Assembly (NCBI GenBank): GCA_964594985.1
Contig: CAZQNQ010000003.1
Span: 1-64,000, forward strand
DNA length: 64,000 bases
Origin: JADLHS01 sp964594985
GTDB lineage: Bacteria; Verrucomicrobiota; Verrucomicrobiia; Limisphaerales; JADLHS01
Reading direction: 5' to 3'
This document shows, one piece after another, positions 51,535 through 59,731 of the stretch. The translations under genes were made by a program, and so were the position numbers. Under the pieces are notes generated by a model, which worked only from the letters and a program-made list of their open reading frames with translations, did no database searches and was not told the DNA's origin. The first letter of the stretch is position 1. The number at the start of each line of letters is the position of its first letter.

Positions 51535-54402
51535 ATGCAGCCCCGTTTCCGCGTCAAAAAATTCATCGCGGCTCTGTTGAGCTTGGCGATTTTGCCAGCG
51601 TTTGCTCTTCAGGCTGAAACCATTTCCATCGTCATCGCCTCGAATGCCGCGCCGCGCGTGGAGTTTGGCGCGGAGAAATTGCGCGATGCACTCAAAGCCG
51701 TTGGCATGGATGGAGAAATTGTGCGCTTTGTCGGCAACGACAATACAGGGAGGATCTCCATCAACGATGGCAGTCAACCTGTTAGTCTTCTGGTTAGCGG
51801 GTTAAGAGAACGGACCCCATTTAATTTTGGTAAGGAGGGGTTCATGCTCAACGCGAGATCGCCTCGTTGGGCCCTAATTGAAGGCCAAGATACGTCCGGT
51901 ACACTTTATGGCTGCCTAGAATTAGCAGCTCGCATTCGCACAGAAGGGAAATTGCCGACCATCTCCCACTTTTCCGACAAGCCCGCCATGACCCTGCGCG
52001 GCACCTGCGTCGGGATGCAAAAGACTTACATCCTGCCCGGCCGGAAAGTTTACGAATACCCCTACACACCGGAATTGTTCCCGTGGTTCTACGACAAGGA
52101 ACTCTGGCGCGAGTATCTCGACTCGCTCGTCGCCAACCGCATGAACACGCTTTACCTCTGGAACGGCCACCCGTTTGCGTCACTGGTGAAATTGAAAGAT
52201 TATCCCGAGGCAGTGGAAGTCTCGCCTGAAGTTTTCGCACAGAACGTCGAAATGTTCCACTGGCTTACCAGTGAATGCGATAAACGCGGCATCTGGCTTG
52301 TGCAGATGTTCTACAACATTTTTCTGCCCAAACCGCTCGCGGAAAAGCACGGCATCTCCACCCAACTCGCCGCCCCCACGCCGCTCGCCTCCGATTACAC
52401 GCGCAAATCCATCGCGGAATTCGTGAAGCAATATCCGAACGTCGGCCTCATGGTCTGCCTCGGTGAAGCATTGCAGGGCACAGAGAATCAAATCAACTGG
52501 GCCACGAATACGATCCTGCCCGGCGTGCTCGACGGAATGCGCGCCGCCGGTCTCAAAGAGCAACCACCCGTCGTCATCCGCACCCACGCGATGAATCCTG
52601 AAGCCATCATGCCCGCGTGCTTCACGGTCTATTCCAACCTGTTCACCGAAACGAAATACAACGGCGAATCCCTCACCACCTACGAACCGCGCGGCAAGGC
52701 GGCGGAGACGCATCGCAATATGGCGAAGCTCGGACCGCACCTTGTCAACGTCCACATCCTCTCGAACCTTGAGCCGTTCCGCTACGGCGCGACAGAGTTC
52801 ATCCGCAAATCCATGCTCGCCTCGCGCGACCGGTTTCACGCGAGTGGTCTGCACCTCTATCCCCTCGCCTACTGGAACTGGCCCTACGCGCCGGACATCG
52901 TAAGTGGCGGCGATGCCTCGTCGCCGAACGTGGCAGCGACGCCCCCGTCGCCTGCGGGAAAATCCTCCAACGTAAGCAGCGACGATGGCGTCGCTGGCAC
53001 TGCACGCGACGGGGCGTCGCGGCTACTGCAATGGGAGCGCGACTGGATTTGGTTTGAGGCTTGGGCGCGTTACGCGTGGAATCCCGACGTACCTGCAGCC
53101 GAAGACCGCGCCTACTGGGTTGGCCGCCTTGCCGACTTCTACGGTTGCGACACCAATGCCGCCGGCAAAATCCTTGACGCCTACAACGATGCGGGCGAAG
53201 TCGCCCCGATGTTGATCCGCCGCTTCGGAATCACGGAAGGCAATCGCCAGACACTCTCCCTCGGCATGACTTTGGATCAGTTGGTAAATCCCAAGCGTTA
53301 CAACGCCATCCCCGAGTTGTGGGAATCTCAAGCTCCGCCCGGCGAGCGGTTGGATGAATATGTCCGCAAGGATTGGACCAAAGAACCGCATTTGGGCGAA
53401 ACCCCGAAGTCCGTGATTGCAGATTGTCGCAAGTTCGCAAGCAATGCTGTCACATCCGTCGCATCCGTTGCCTCTCAGGTCACAAGGAACACAGAAGAAT
53501 TTTTGCGCCTGAAAAACGACATGGAGTGCATCCAATTGATGGCTTTGAACTATTCCGCGAAAATGGAAACCGCCCTCCGCGTTCTACGCAATTCTTTCTC
53601 CAATGACGTCGCTCAAATGGAAGTAGCCACTAAGCTCTTAGGTGTCAGCCTTGACTACTTTGCCCTTCTTGAGCTTCAAACCAGAAAGACCTACTACTTC
53701 GCCAACTCGATGCAGACCGGGCATCGAAAGATTCCGTTCGGTGGCGCAGCCAACGGCGTGGGAACGAATTATCACTGGACGCAGGTGCTGCCGCTTTACG
53801 AGAAGGAACTGGCGGACTTCCGTGAGGAAATTGTGAAGTTGAAGGAGCGCCGATCTCCTGATCGGCTCGGTTCTAACGCCATGCAACAAGCCGATCTGGA
53901 GATCGGCGCTCCCGCCGCCTGGCCTGCCGCGAAATTCAAACTCATCAGCACCAACGCCGAAACCTACGAAATCAAACCCGGCGCACGCCCCTTCGCCGAC
54001 CGCAAATACACCATCACCGAACTTGCGCCGGAGTTGAACGGACTTACCGGCATCCGCTTCTCGCACGAAGAAGCCAAGAACGGTCGCTACGTTCCGGTGG
54101 AATTTGAAGTCACCGAACCCGTGCGCGTGTTGATCGGTTATTTCCAAAACGAGCGCGACCTCTGGCTGCAGGTGCCCAACCTCGACTTCGCCTCGCACGC
54201 CGATGAACGCGGCGGAGTTGATCCAGTCCTCCGCAACGCCGTCGCGATTGACGAATGCCCGAACGTCAACGTCCACGCCTTCCGCTACGAACCCGGACGC
54301 TACAAGCTGGAACTGATCGGCAAGGGCAGCTTCGTCGTCCTCGGCGTCGTGCCGCAAACCGTGGAATTGAAGAAACGTGATGCAAAGCTGGGAATAAAAT
54401 GA
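51535..54402 (+). CDS. Secreted GH67-like glycoside hydrolase family protein with two in-frame palindromic insertions
   Basis: The 955-residue product has a signal peptide (ending LAILPAFALQAE) and an N-terminal GH67-N-like domain (VEFGAEKLRDALKAVG, DTSGTLYGCLELAARI). A TIM-barrel-like region follows (YLDSLVANRMNTLYLWNGHP, PNVGLMVCLGEALQG). The pattern is that of alpha-glucuronidase relatives; in this pectin cluster a uronic-acid-removing activity such as alpha-galacturonidase is the best guess, not shown. Palindromic elements sit in frame at residues ~456-497 (52900-53026) and ~770-792 (53844-53912). The stop overlaps the start of the next gene (ATGA). A beta-sandwich-like domain closes the protein. 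Confidence 0.75.
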   Translation: MQPRFRVKKFIAALLSLAILPAFALQAETISIVIASNAAPRVEFGAEKLRDALKAVGMDGEIVRFVGNDNTGRISINDGSQPVSLLVSGLRERTPFNFGKEGFMLNARSPRWALIEGQDTSGTLYGCLELAARIRTEGKLPTISHFSDKPAMTLRGTCVGMQKTYILPGRKVYEYPYTPELFPWFYDKELWREYLDSLVANRMNTLYLWNGHPFASLVKLKDYPEAVEVSPEVFAQNVEMFHWLTSECDKRGIWLVQMFYNIFLPKPLAEKHGISTQLAAPTPLASDYTRKSIAEFVKQYPNVGLMVCLGEALQGTENQINWATNTILPGVLDGMRAAGLKEQPPVVIRTHAMNPEAIMPACFTVYSNLFTETKYNGESLTTYEPRGKAAETHRNMAKLGPHLVNVHILSNLEPFRYGATEFIRKSMLASRDRFHASGLHLYPLAYWNWPYAPDIVSGGDASSPNVAATPPSPAGKSSNVSSDDGVAGTARDGASRLLQWERDWIWFEAWARYAWNPDVPAAEDRAYWVGRLADFYGCDTNAAGKILDAYNDAGEVAPMLIRRFGITEGNRQTLSLGMTLDQLVNPKRYNAIPELWESQAPPGERLDEYVRKDWTKEPHLGETPKSVIADCRKFASNAVTSVASVASQVTRNTEEFLRLKNDMECIQLMALNYSAKMETALRVLRNSFSNDVAQMEVATKLLGVSLDYFALLELQTRKTYYFANSMQTGHRKIPFGGAANGVGTNYHWTQVLPLYEKELADFREEIVKLKERRSPDRLGSNAMQQADLEIGAPAAWPAAKFKLISTNAETYEIKPGARPFADRKYTITELAPELNGLTGIRFSHEEAKNGRYVPVEFEVTEPVRVLIGYFQNERDLWLQVPNLDFASHADERGGVDPVLRNAVAIDECPNVNVHAFRYEPGRYKLELIGKGSFVVLGVVPQTVELKKRDAKLGIK
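52900..53026. repeat. Four-hairpin element inside the GH67-like gene (loops CCT, CCCC, ATGG, GGG)
   Basis: The hairpins are GGCGATG-CCT-CGTCGCC, GCGACG-CCCC-CGTCGC, GCGACG-ATGG-CGTCGC and GCGACG-GGG-CGTCGC. The reading frame passes through as a Ser/Ala/Pro/Asp-rich stretch without stops. Confidence 0.8.
53844..53912. repeat. Two-hairpin element inside the GH67-like gene (loops TCCT / TGGA)
   Basis: The outer arms GGAGCGCCGATC and GATCGGCGCTCC include hairpins GCCGATC-TCCT-GATCGGC and GCCGATC-TGGA-GATCGGC. The length of 69 bp equals 23 codons, so the frame is kept. Confidence 0.88.
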
Positions 54403-56105
54403 AAATGGTCTTCGACAAGGCGCACGCTCGCCCTCACCCCTGCCCTCTCCCCCAGGGAGAGGGAAAAACACTCGCCGCCTCGCGTAAATTCGCCACCGCC
54501 TTGTTCTTCGTCCGCCCCTCCAGCAAACGACCAAGAACAGCGCCCGCACCGAAACCGTCCAAGCAAACCAAATCACTCAATCGCTGTCCCCTCTCCCTGG
54601 GGGAGAGGGTCAGGGTGAGGGCGAGCGTCATCACAAGCCTCATCATCATTTCTTTCTCCTTTCAATTTTCAACAGTCGCCACCGCGCAACCGCAGACAGC
54701 CCCAGCGCCCGTGCCCGGCCAGATTCCGCCATTGCCGCCGTTGTTGCCGAAAGCGATCCCCGCTTTCCCCGGCGCGTGGGGCGGCGGCATGTTCACCATG
54801 GGCGGCCGCGGTGGGCAGGTGATCGCCGTGACCAATCTCAACGACAGCGGCCCGGGCAGTTTGCGCGCCGCCATCGAAGCGGCTGGCCCGCGCATTGTCG
54901 TCTTCCGGGTCGCGGGCACGATCCAGTTGCAGCGCAACCTGGATATCAACAACCCCAACATCACGATTGCCGGACAGAGCGCGCCCGGCGACGGCATCTG
55001 TCTCGCGAATCATTCGGTGAACATCAACACGCGCGAAGTCGTGTTGCGCCACCTGCGGGTGCGTCGCGGGATGCCCGGTGGTCAAGGTTCGGATAACATC
55101 GGTGGCAATCCCGAAGGCCAGGTCATTGTGGATCATTGCTCGGTGAGTTGGGGGCGCGATGAAAACATCTCGCTCTATCGCTACATGAAGGGCAGCGAGA
55201 AAAATCCGACCAGGAACGTCACCATTCAATGGGTCATCTCCAGCGAAGCGCTGGGGCCGGGCCATGAGTTCGGCGGCACCTGGGGCGGTCAGGATTCGAC
55301 GTTTCATCACAATTTGTTTGCGTGCAACACCGGGCGAAATCCCTCCATCGGCATGGGCGGAGAATTTGATTACCGCAACAACGTCCTCTTCAACTGGGGA
55401 CATCGCACCATGGACGGCGGCGATGAAACCTCGCTCATCAACGTGATCAACAATTACTACAAATCCGGTCCCGCCACACGCGACAACATGGTCAACGTCA
55501 TTGCGCGGATGGAATCGCGCAACCAATACTCGCCCGGTCGAAACCACACTGGCAGTTGGTATCCGGAAACCCGCCAACGCCCCGGGAAATGGTACGTCGC
55601 CGGAAACATCATGGAAAACGACCCCGCCGTCACCGCCGACAATTGGAAAGGCATGGGCGGAAACGCGGCACTGGGCCGGGTCAACACGCCGTTTGAAGGC
55701 TGGCCGGTCCTTCAACAGCCCGCGCCGGAGGCTTACAAAGCAGTGCTGGCAAAAGCGGGCGCGACCTTGCCACGCCGTGATGTTGTGGATCAGCGCGTGG
55801 TAGAGATGGTGCGCACGGGCAAGCCTGCTTATCAGGATGGCATCATCACCAATCCCGATCAGGTCGGCGGCTATCCGGCTTTGAACTTTGCTGCGGATCA
55901 AGTGCCCGCCGACACCGACAGCGACGGGATGCCGGACGAATGGGAACGCAAACATGAATTGAATCCCAATGACGCCAAAGACGCCGCGCTCGACACCGAC
56001 AAAGATGGCTACACCAATGTGGAGGAATTCCTCAACGGCACCGTTCCGAACAAGTTCATTGACTACCGCAACCTCGATAACAACGTGGACACCATCAGCG
56101 GTTAG
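54399..56105 (+). CDS. Secreted pectate lyase (PL1-like) with disrupted N-terminal region
   Basis: The mature part starts near residue 100 with FPGAWGGGMFTMGGRGGQVI and continues VTNLNDSGPGSLRAAIEAAG, NPNITIAGQSAPGDGI and VDHCSVSWGRDENIS, the parallel beta-helix pattern of PL1 lyases that cleave polygalacturonate by beta-elimination. An Asp-rich type-3-like repeat (DTDSDGMPDEWERKHELNPN) ends it. The ATG at 54399 is followed after eight codons by a 203-bp palindrome (54425-54627); the hydrophobic signal sequence (SVITSLIIISFSFQFSTVAT) comes only after it. Either a GTG at 54615 inside the repeat now serves as the start, or the repeat is translated as a long pre-sequence. Confidence 0.88.
   Translation: MKMVFDKAHARPHPCPLPQGEGKTLAASRKFATALFFVRPSSKRPRTAPAPKPSKQTKSLNRCPLSLGERVRVRASVITSLIIISFSFQFSTVATAQPQTAPAPVPGQIPPLPPLLPKAIPAFPGAWGGGMFTMGGRGGQVIAVTNLNDSGPGSLRAAIEAAGPRIVVFRVAGTIQLQRNLDINNPNITIAGQSAPGDGICLANHSVNINTREVVLRHLRVRRGMPGGQGSDNIGGNPEGQVIVDHCSVSWGRDENISLYRYMKGSEKNPTRNVTIQWVISSEALGPGHEFGGTWGGQDSTFHHNLFACNTGRNPSIGMGGEFDYRNNVLFNWGHRTMDGGDETSLINVINNYYKSGPATRDNMVNVIARMESRNQYSPGRNHTGSWYPETRQRPGKWYVAGNIMENDPAVTADNWKGMGGNAALGRVNTPFEGWPVLQQPAPEAYKAVLAKAGATLPRRDVVDQRVVEMVRTGKPAYQDGIITNPDQVGGYPALNFAADQVPADTDSDGMPDEWERKHELNPNDAKDAALDTDKDGYTNVEEFLNGTVPNKFIDYRNLDNNVDTISG
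54425..54627. repeat. 203-bp palindrome between the start codon and signal peptide of the pectate lyase
   Basis: The outer arms are CGCTCGCCCTCACCC (54425) and CAGGGTGAGGGCGAGCG (ending 54627). Inner arms CCCTCTCCCC and GGGGAGAGGG occur on both sides. It is the full-length form of the family seen as a half copy at 1396-1437 and as short forms at 3468-3529 and 20855-20919. Confidence 0.85.
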
Positions 56106-56146
56106 CCTTCATCGCCGCGTAAAGTTTTCCCCCAACAATCCTATTT

Positions 56147-57538
56147 ATGCCATCTCATTCCTCGCCGACGTTCCGCCATTTCGTTTCGCTGCTGGCGGCT
56201 CTGACTGCAATCGCGTCCTCGTCTTCCGCCGCTGAACCGCAGGCCGGCTGGGATTCCGTGCCCGCGATTCTGGCGCGCATCAAAGCCCCGGAATTTCCCG
56301 CGCGCGATTTCAACATCACCGAGTTCGGTGCGAAGGCGGACGGCCAGATGGATTGCACGGAAGCGATCCGCAAAGCGATTACCACGTGTCACGCGGCTGG
56401 CGGCGGGCGTGTGGTTGTGCCGAGCGGGACGTTTCTGACAGCAGCGATTCATCTCAAGAGCGGCGTGAATCTCCATGTTGCCGCTGGTGCAACGCTAAAG
56501 TTCATTCCCGAGTTCAAAAAGTATCTGCCCGTGGTGCTCACGCGCATCGAGGGCACGGAGTGCATGAATTACTCGCCGCTCATCTACGCGCATGAGCAAC
56601 AGAACATCGCCGTCACCGGCCAAGGCACGCTCGACGGCTCGGCGACCTGGGAGAACTGGTGGTATTTCGTGCGGCGCGATGGGTGGGTGACCAATCTGCC
56701 GCCCAGCGGCAGGTTGCTGTTGGAGCACGGCGCGCGCGGCACGCCCGTGGCGGAACGAATTTTTGGCGACGGCCATCGGCTCCGGCCCAACTTCATCCAA
56801 CCCTTTCGCTGCCAAAACATTTTAATTGAAGGTGTCACGATCACCAATTCGCCGATGTGGGTCATCAACCCCGTGCTTTCAACCAACGTCACTGTGCGCG
56901 GCGTCAAAGTGACCAGCCACGGCCCGAACAACGACGGTTGTAATCCCGACAGCAGTCGCGATGTGTTGATCGAAAACTGCCTGTTCGACACCGGCGACGA
57001 TTGCATCGCGATCAAATCCGGCAAGGATGCCGACGGTCGCCGCGTCAATGTGCCATCCGAGAACATCATCATCCGCAACTGCACCATGAAGGACGGCCAC
57101 GGCGGCGTGGTGCTGGGCAGCGAAACCTCCGGTGGCGTGCGGAACATATTTGCTGAAGATTGCGTCATGGACAGCCCCAACCTCGACCGCGCGCTGCGGC
57201 TCAAGACAAATGCCGAACGCGGCGGCCCGATCGAGAACATCTTTTTCCGCAACGTCAAAGTCGGTCGCGTAGCGCATTCGGTCCTGACGATTGATCTCAT
57301 CTACGGCCGGGTGAACAGCGGCCCTTACCCGCCGACCGTCCGCAACATCGAGATGCGCAACGTCACCGCCGCCTCCAGTCCGCGCGCGTTGTGGGTGGTG
57401 GGCACGACCAATTCGATCATCGAGAACGTGCGGGTGATTGACTGCGTCTTCAAAGGGGTGGAAGGCCCGGATGTGTTGACTCATTCCGGCGCGATCCGAT
57501 TGGAGAATGTCACCATCGAACCGGCGAAAGCCCGATGA
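56147..57538 (+). CDS. Secreted polygalacturonase (GH28)
   Basis: The enzyme hydrolyses the galacturonan backbone of pectin. The 463-residue product has a signal peptide (LLAALTAIASSSSAAEP) and the GH28 entry motif FNITEFGAKADGQMDCTEAI. The catalytic set is intact: NNDGCNPDSS (first Asp), FDTGDDCIAIKSG (the Asp pair), DGHGGVVLGS (His) and RALRLKTN (Arg/Lys). An exo-type enzyme is suggested by the long loop around YFVRRDGWVTNLPP. It overlaps the next gene by 4 bp. Confidence 0.95.
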   Translation: MPSHSSPTFRHFVSLLAALTAIASSSSAAEPQAGWDSVPAILARIKAPEFPARDFNITEFGAKADGQMDCTEAIRKAITTCHAAGGGRVVVPSGTFLTAAIHLKSGVNLHVAAGATLKFIPEFKKYLPVVLTRIEGTECMNYSPLIYAHEQQNIAVTGQGTLDGSATWENWWYFVRRDGWVTNLPPSGRLLLEHGARGTPVAERIFGDGHRLRPNFIQPFRCQNILIEGVTITNSPMWVINPVLSTNVTVRGVKVTSHGPNNDGCNPDSSRDVLIENCLFDTGDDCIAIKSGKDADGRRVNVPSENIIIRNCTMKDGHGGVVLGSETSGGVRNIFAEDCVMDSPNLDRALRLKTNAERGGPIENIFFRNVKVGRVAHSVLTIDLIYGRVNSGPYPPTVRNIEMRNVTAASSPRALWVVGTTNSIIENVRVIDCVFKGVEGPDVLTHSGAIRLENVTIEPAKAR

Positions 57539-59649
57539 ATCTTGTGAATTATCGCATGAGACTCGCAGCCGGATTCTTCAGTCTGGTGATTTGCCTCACA
57601 GCGCAGGCAAACGATTCGTTTCGCCCCTGCGCCAAAGTCGAACCGCTGGCCTTGGCCGATGCTCGCTGGACTTCCGGCTTCTGGTTCAATCGCTTTGAAC
57701 TCTGCCGCACCAACATGCTTCCAAGCATGGGCCGCCTGATGGAAGGCACGAACTACACGCACTTCCTCCGCAACTTCGAGATCGCCGCCGGCCTTGCGGA
57801 AGGGCGCTATCGGGGCGCTTCATTCAACGACGGCGAACTCTACAAGCTCATGCAGGCCGCGAGTGCTGCCTATGCTGTCGCGCCGAGCGATTATCTGCGA
57901 ACCAATCTGGACCGCACCATCGCCATCATCGCCAAAGCCCAGCGCGAAGACGGTTACATCCACACGCCGACGCTGGTGAAACTTCGCAACGGCGACACCA
58001 ATGCCGCGCCGTTTCAGGATCGCCATAACTTCGAGATGTACAACATGGGGCATCTCTTTACGACCGCGTGCGTTCATCATCAAGCCACGGGTGAAACCAA
58101 TCTCCTCACCGTCGCAATCAAGGCCGCGGATTTCCTGTATCGCACGTTTGCAGAATCCTCACCTGAGGCGGCGCGCAGTTCCGTTTGCCCGTCTCATTAC
58201 ATGGGCATCATTGATCTCTATCGCGAAACTGGTGATGCGCGTTACCTTGAACTCGCGAAAAAGTTCTTCGCCCTCCGCGCCCAGATCACCGACGGCGGCG
58301 ATGACAACCAGGACCGCATCCCCTTCGAGAAACAAACCACGGCCATCGGTCACGCCGTCCGCGCAAATTATCTCTACGCCGGTGCGGCGGATTTGTTCAT
58401 GGAAACTGGTGACACGAATCTCTGGCGACCGCTCGAACCCATCTGGCGCAATCTGACCGAACAAAAGATGTACATCACCGGCGGCTGTGGCGCGTTGTTC
58501 GACGGCGCATCGCCCTACGGGTCGAAGGATCAAAAGAACATCACGCGCACCCATCAGGCTTACGGGCACAATTACGAACTGCCGAACACCACCGCCCACA
58601 ACGAGACCTGCGCCAACATCGGCAATGTGCTCTGGAACTGGCGCATGTTCCTCGCAACGGGTGAGGCGCGTTTCGTGGACGTCGCCGAACTCGCGCTCTA
58701 CAACAGCGTGCTTTCCGGCATGAGTCTCGACGGGACAAATTTCTTCTACGTCAATCCGCTCCGCACCACCGCTCCGCTTCCGACCGAACTCCGCTGGCAG
58801 CATCAACGCGTGCCCTACGTCAGTTCGTTCTGCTGCCCACCGAATCTCGCGCGCACCATCGCGACTTCCGCGCAATTTGCCTACGCCAAATCCGCCGATA
58901 CCATCTGGTTGAATCTCTATGGCGCGAGTGAGTTGGAAACCGAGTTGCCCGGCGGCGGCAAGGTGAAGCTCGCGCAAGAAACCGAATATCCGTGGAATGG
59001 TCGCATCCGCATCAAAATCCTTTCCGCCCCGGAAAAAGAATTTGCCCTGAAGTTACGTATTCCCGGCTGGGCGAAAGGCGCATCGGTGCGGGTGAATCAT
59101 CGGTCTGTCTCCGTAGGGCAGGCTTTCCAGCCTGCCGGTTCGGGCGACTTTCCAGTCGCCCGTTCCGAACACCGGACTGGAAAGTCCGGTGAACCGGCAG
59201 ACAAGAATGTCTGCCCTACAGGCTACGCCGAACTTCGCCGCATCTGGAAATCCGGCGACATCATTGATCTCGATCTCCAGATGGACGCGGAGTTGATCGA
59301 GGCCAACCCGCTCGTCGAAGAAACGCTTGGCCAGGTCGCCGTCAAGCGTGGCCCGATTGTTTACTGCGTGGAATCTGTGGACCTGCCCAAAGGCATAAAG
59401 CCGCTGGACCTTTTGCTTTCCAGCGAAACCAAACTCCGCGCCCGCTACGACCAACGTCTGTTGGGTGGCGTCGTTGTTTTGGAAGGCCCCGCCTCAGCAC
59501 GGCCCAACTCTAACTGGAGCGGCAAACTCTATCGCGAGTTACAACCGACCAAGCCCACGCCCATCAAACTGCGCCTCATCCCCTACTCCGTCTGGGCCAA
59601 TCGCGGCGCGGGCGAAATGAGCGTCTGGCTGCCGCTGGCCAATCCATGA
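57535..59649 (+). CDS. Secreted GH127 beta-L-arabinofuranosidase-like enzyme with an in-frame palindromic insertion
   Basis: The 704-residue product has a signal peptide (AGFFSLVICLTAQAND) and the (alpha/alpha)6 barrel of GH127. The zinc/catalytic residues of the family are visible: E357 and C359 in HNETCAN, and C433-C434 in SSFCCPPN, with spacing close to that in Bifidobacterium HypBA1. The enzyme would release beta-L-arabinofuranose from side chains. At residues ~527-562 the frame passes through the four-hairpin element 59113-59219, read as VGQAFQPAGSGDFPVARSEH and onward, in the beta-sandwich region. The ATG overlaps the GH28 stop. Confidence 0.92.
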   Translation: MNLVNYRMRLAAGFFSLVICLTAQANDSFRPCAKVEPLALADARWTSGFWFNRFELCRTNMLPSMGRLMEGTNYTHFLRNFEIAAGLAEGRYRGASFNDGELYKLMQAASAAYAVAPSDYLRTNLDRTIAIIAKAQREDGYIHTPTLVKLRNGDTNAAPFQDRHNFEMYNMGHLFTTACVHHQATGETNLLTVAIKAADFLYRTFAESSPEAARSSVCPSHYMGIIDLYRETGDARYLELAKKFFALRAQITDGGDDNQDRIPFEKQTTAIGHAVRANYLYAGAADLFMETGDTNLWRPLEPIWRNLTEQKMYITGGCGALFDGASPYGSKDQKNITRTHQAYGHNYELPNTTAHNETCANIGNVLWNWRMFLATGEARFVDVAELALYNSVLSGMSLDGTNFFYVNPLRTTAPLPTELRWQHQRVPYVSSFCCPPNLARTIATSAQFAYAKSADTIWLNLYGASELETELPGGGKVKLAQETEYPWNGRIRIKILSAPEKEFALKLRIPGWAKGASVRVNHRSVSVGQAFQPAGSGDFPVARSEHRTGKSGEPADKNVCPTGYAELRRIWKSGDIIDLDLQMDAELIEANPLVEETLGQVAVKRGPIVYCVESVDLPKGIKPLDLLLSSETKLRARYDQRLLGGVVVLEGPASARPNSNWSGKLYRELQPTKPTPIKLRLIPYSVWANRGAGEMSVWLPLANP
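59113..59219. repeat. Four-hairpin element inside the GH127 gene (loops TTCC, TTCC, GGAA, AGAA)
   Basis: The hairpins are GGCAGGCT-TTCC-AGCCTGCC, GGGCGACT-TTCC-AGTCGCCC, CCGGACT-GGAA-AGTCCGG and GGCAGACA-AGAA-TGTCTGCC. It begins GTAGGGCAGG and ends CTGCCCTAC. It is read in the same frame as the copy at 63349-63459. Confidence 0.92.
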
Positions 59650-59731
59650 ACGCGCCGCCTGGCAGGATTTTCAATCAGTTCTGCAAGATTTCCGAATGCC
59701 CGCAAGCCGGTTTACTCGTAAAATTGTGCCA

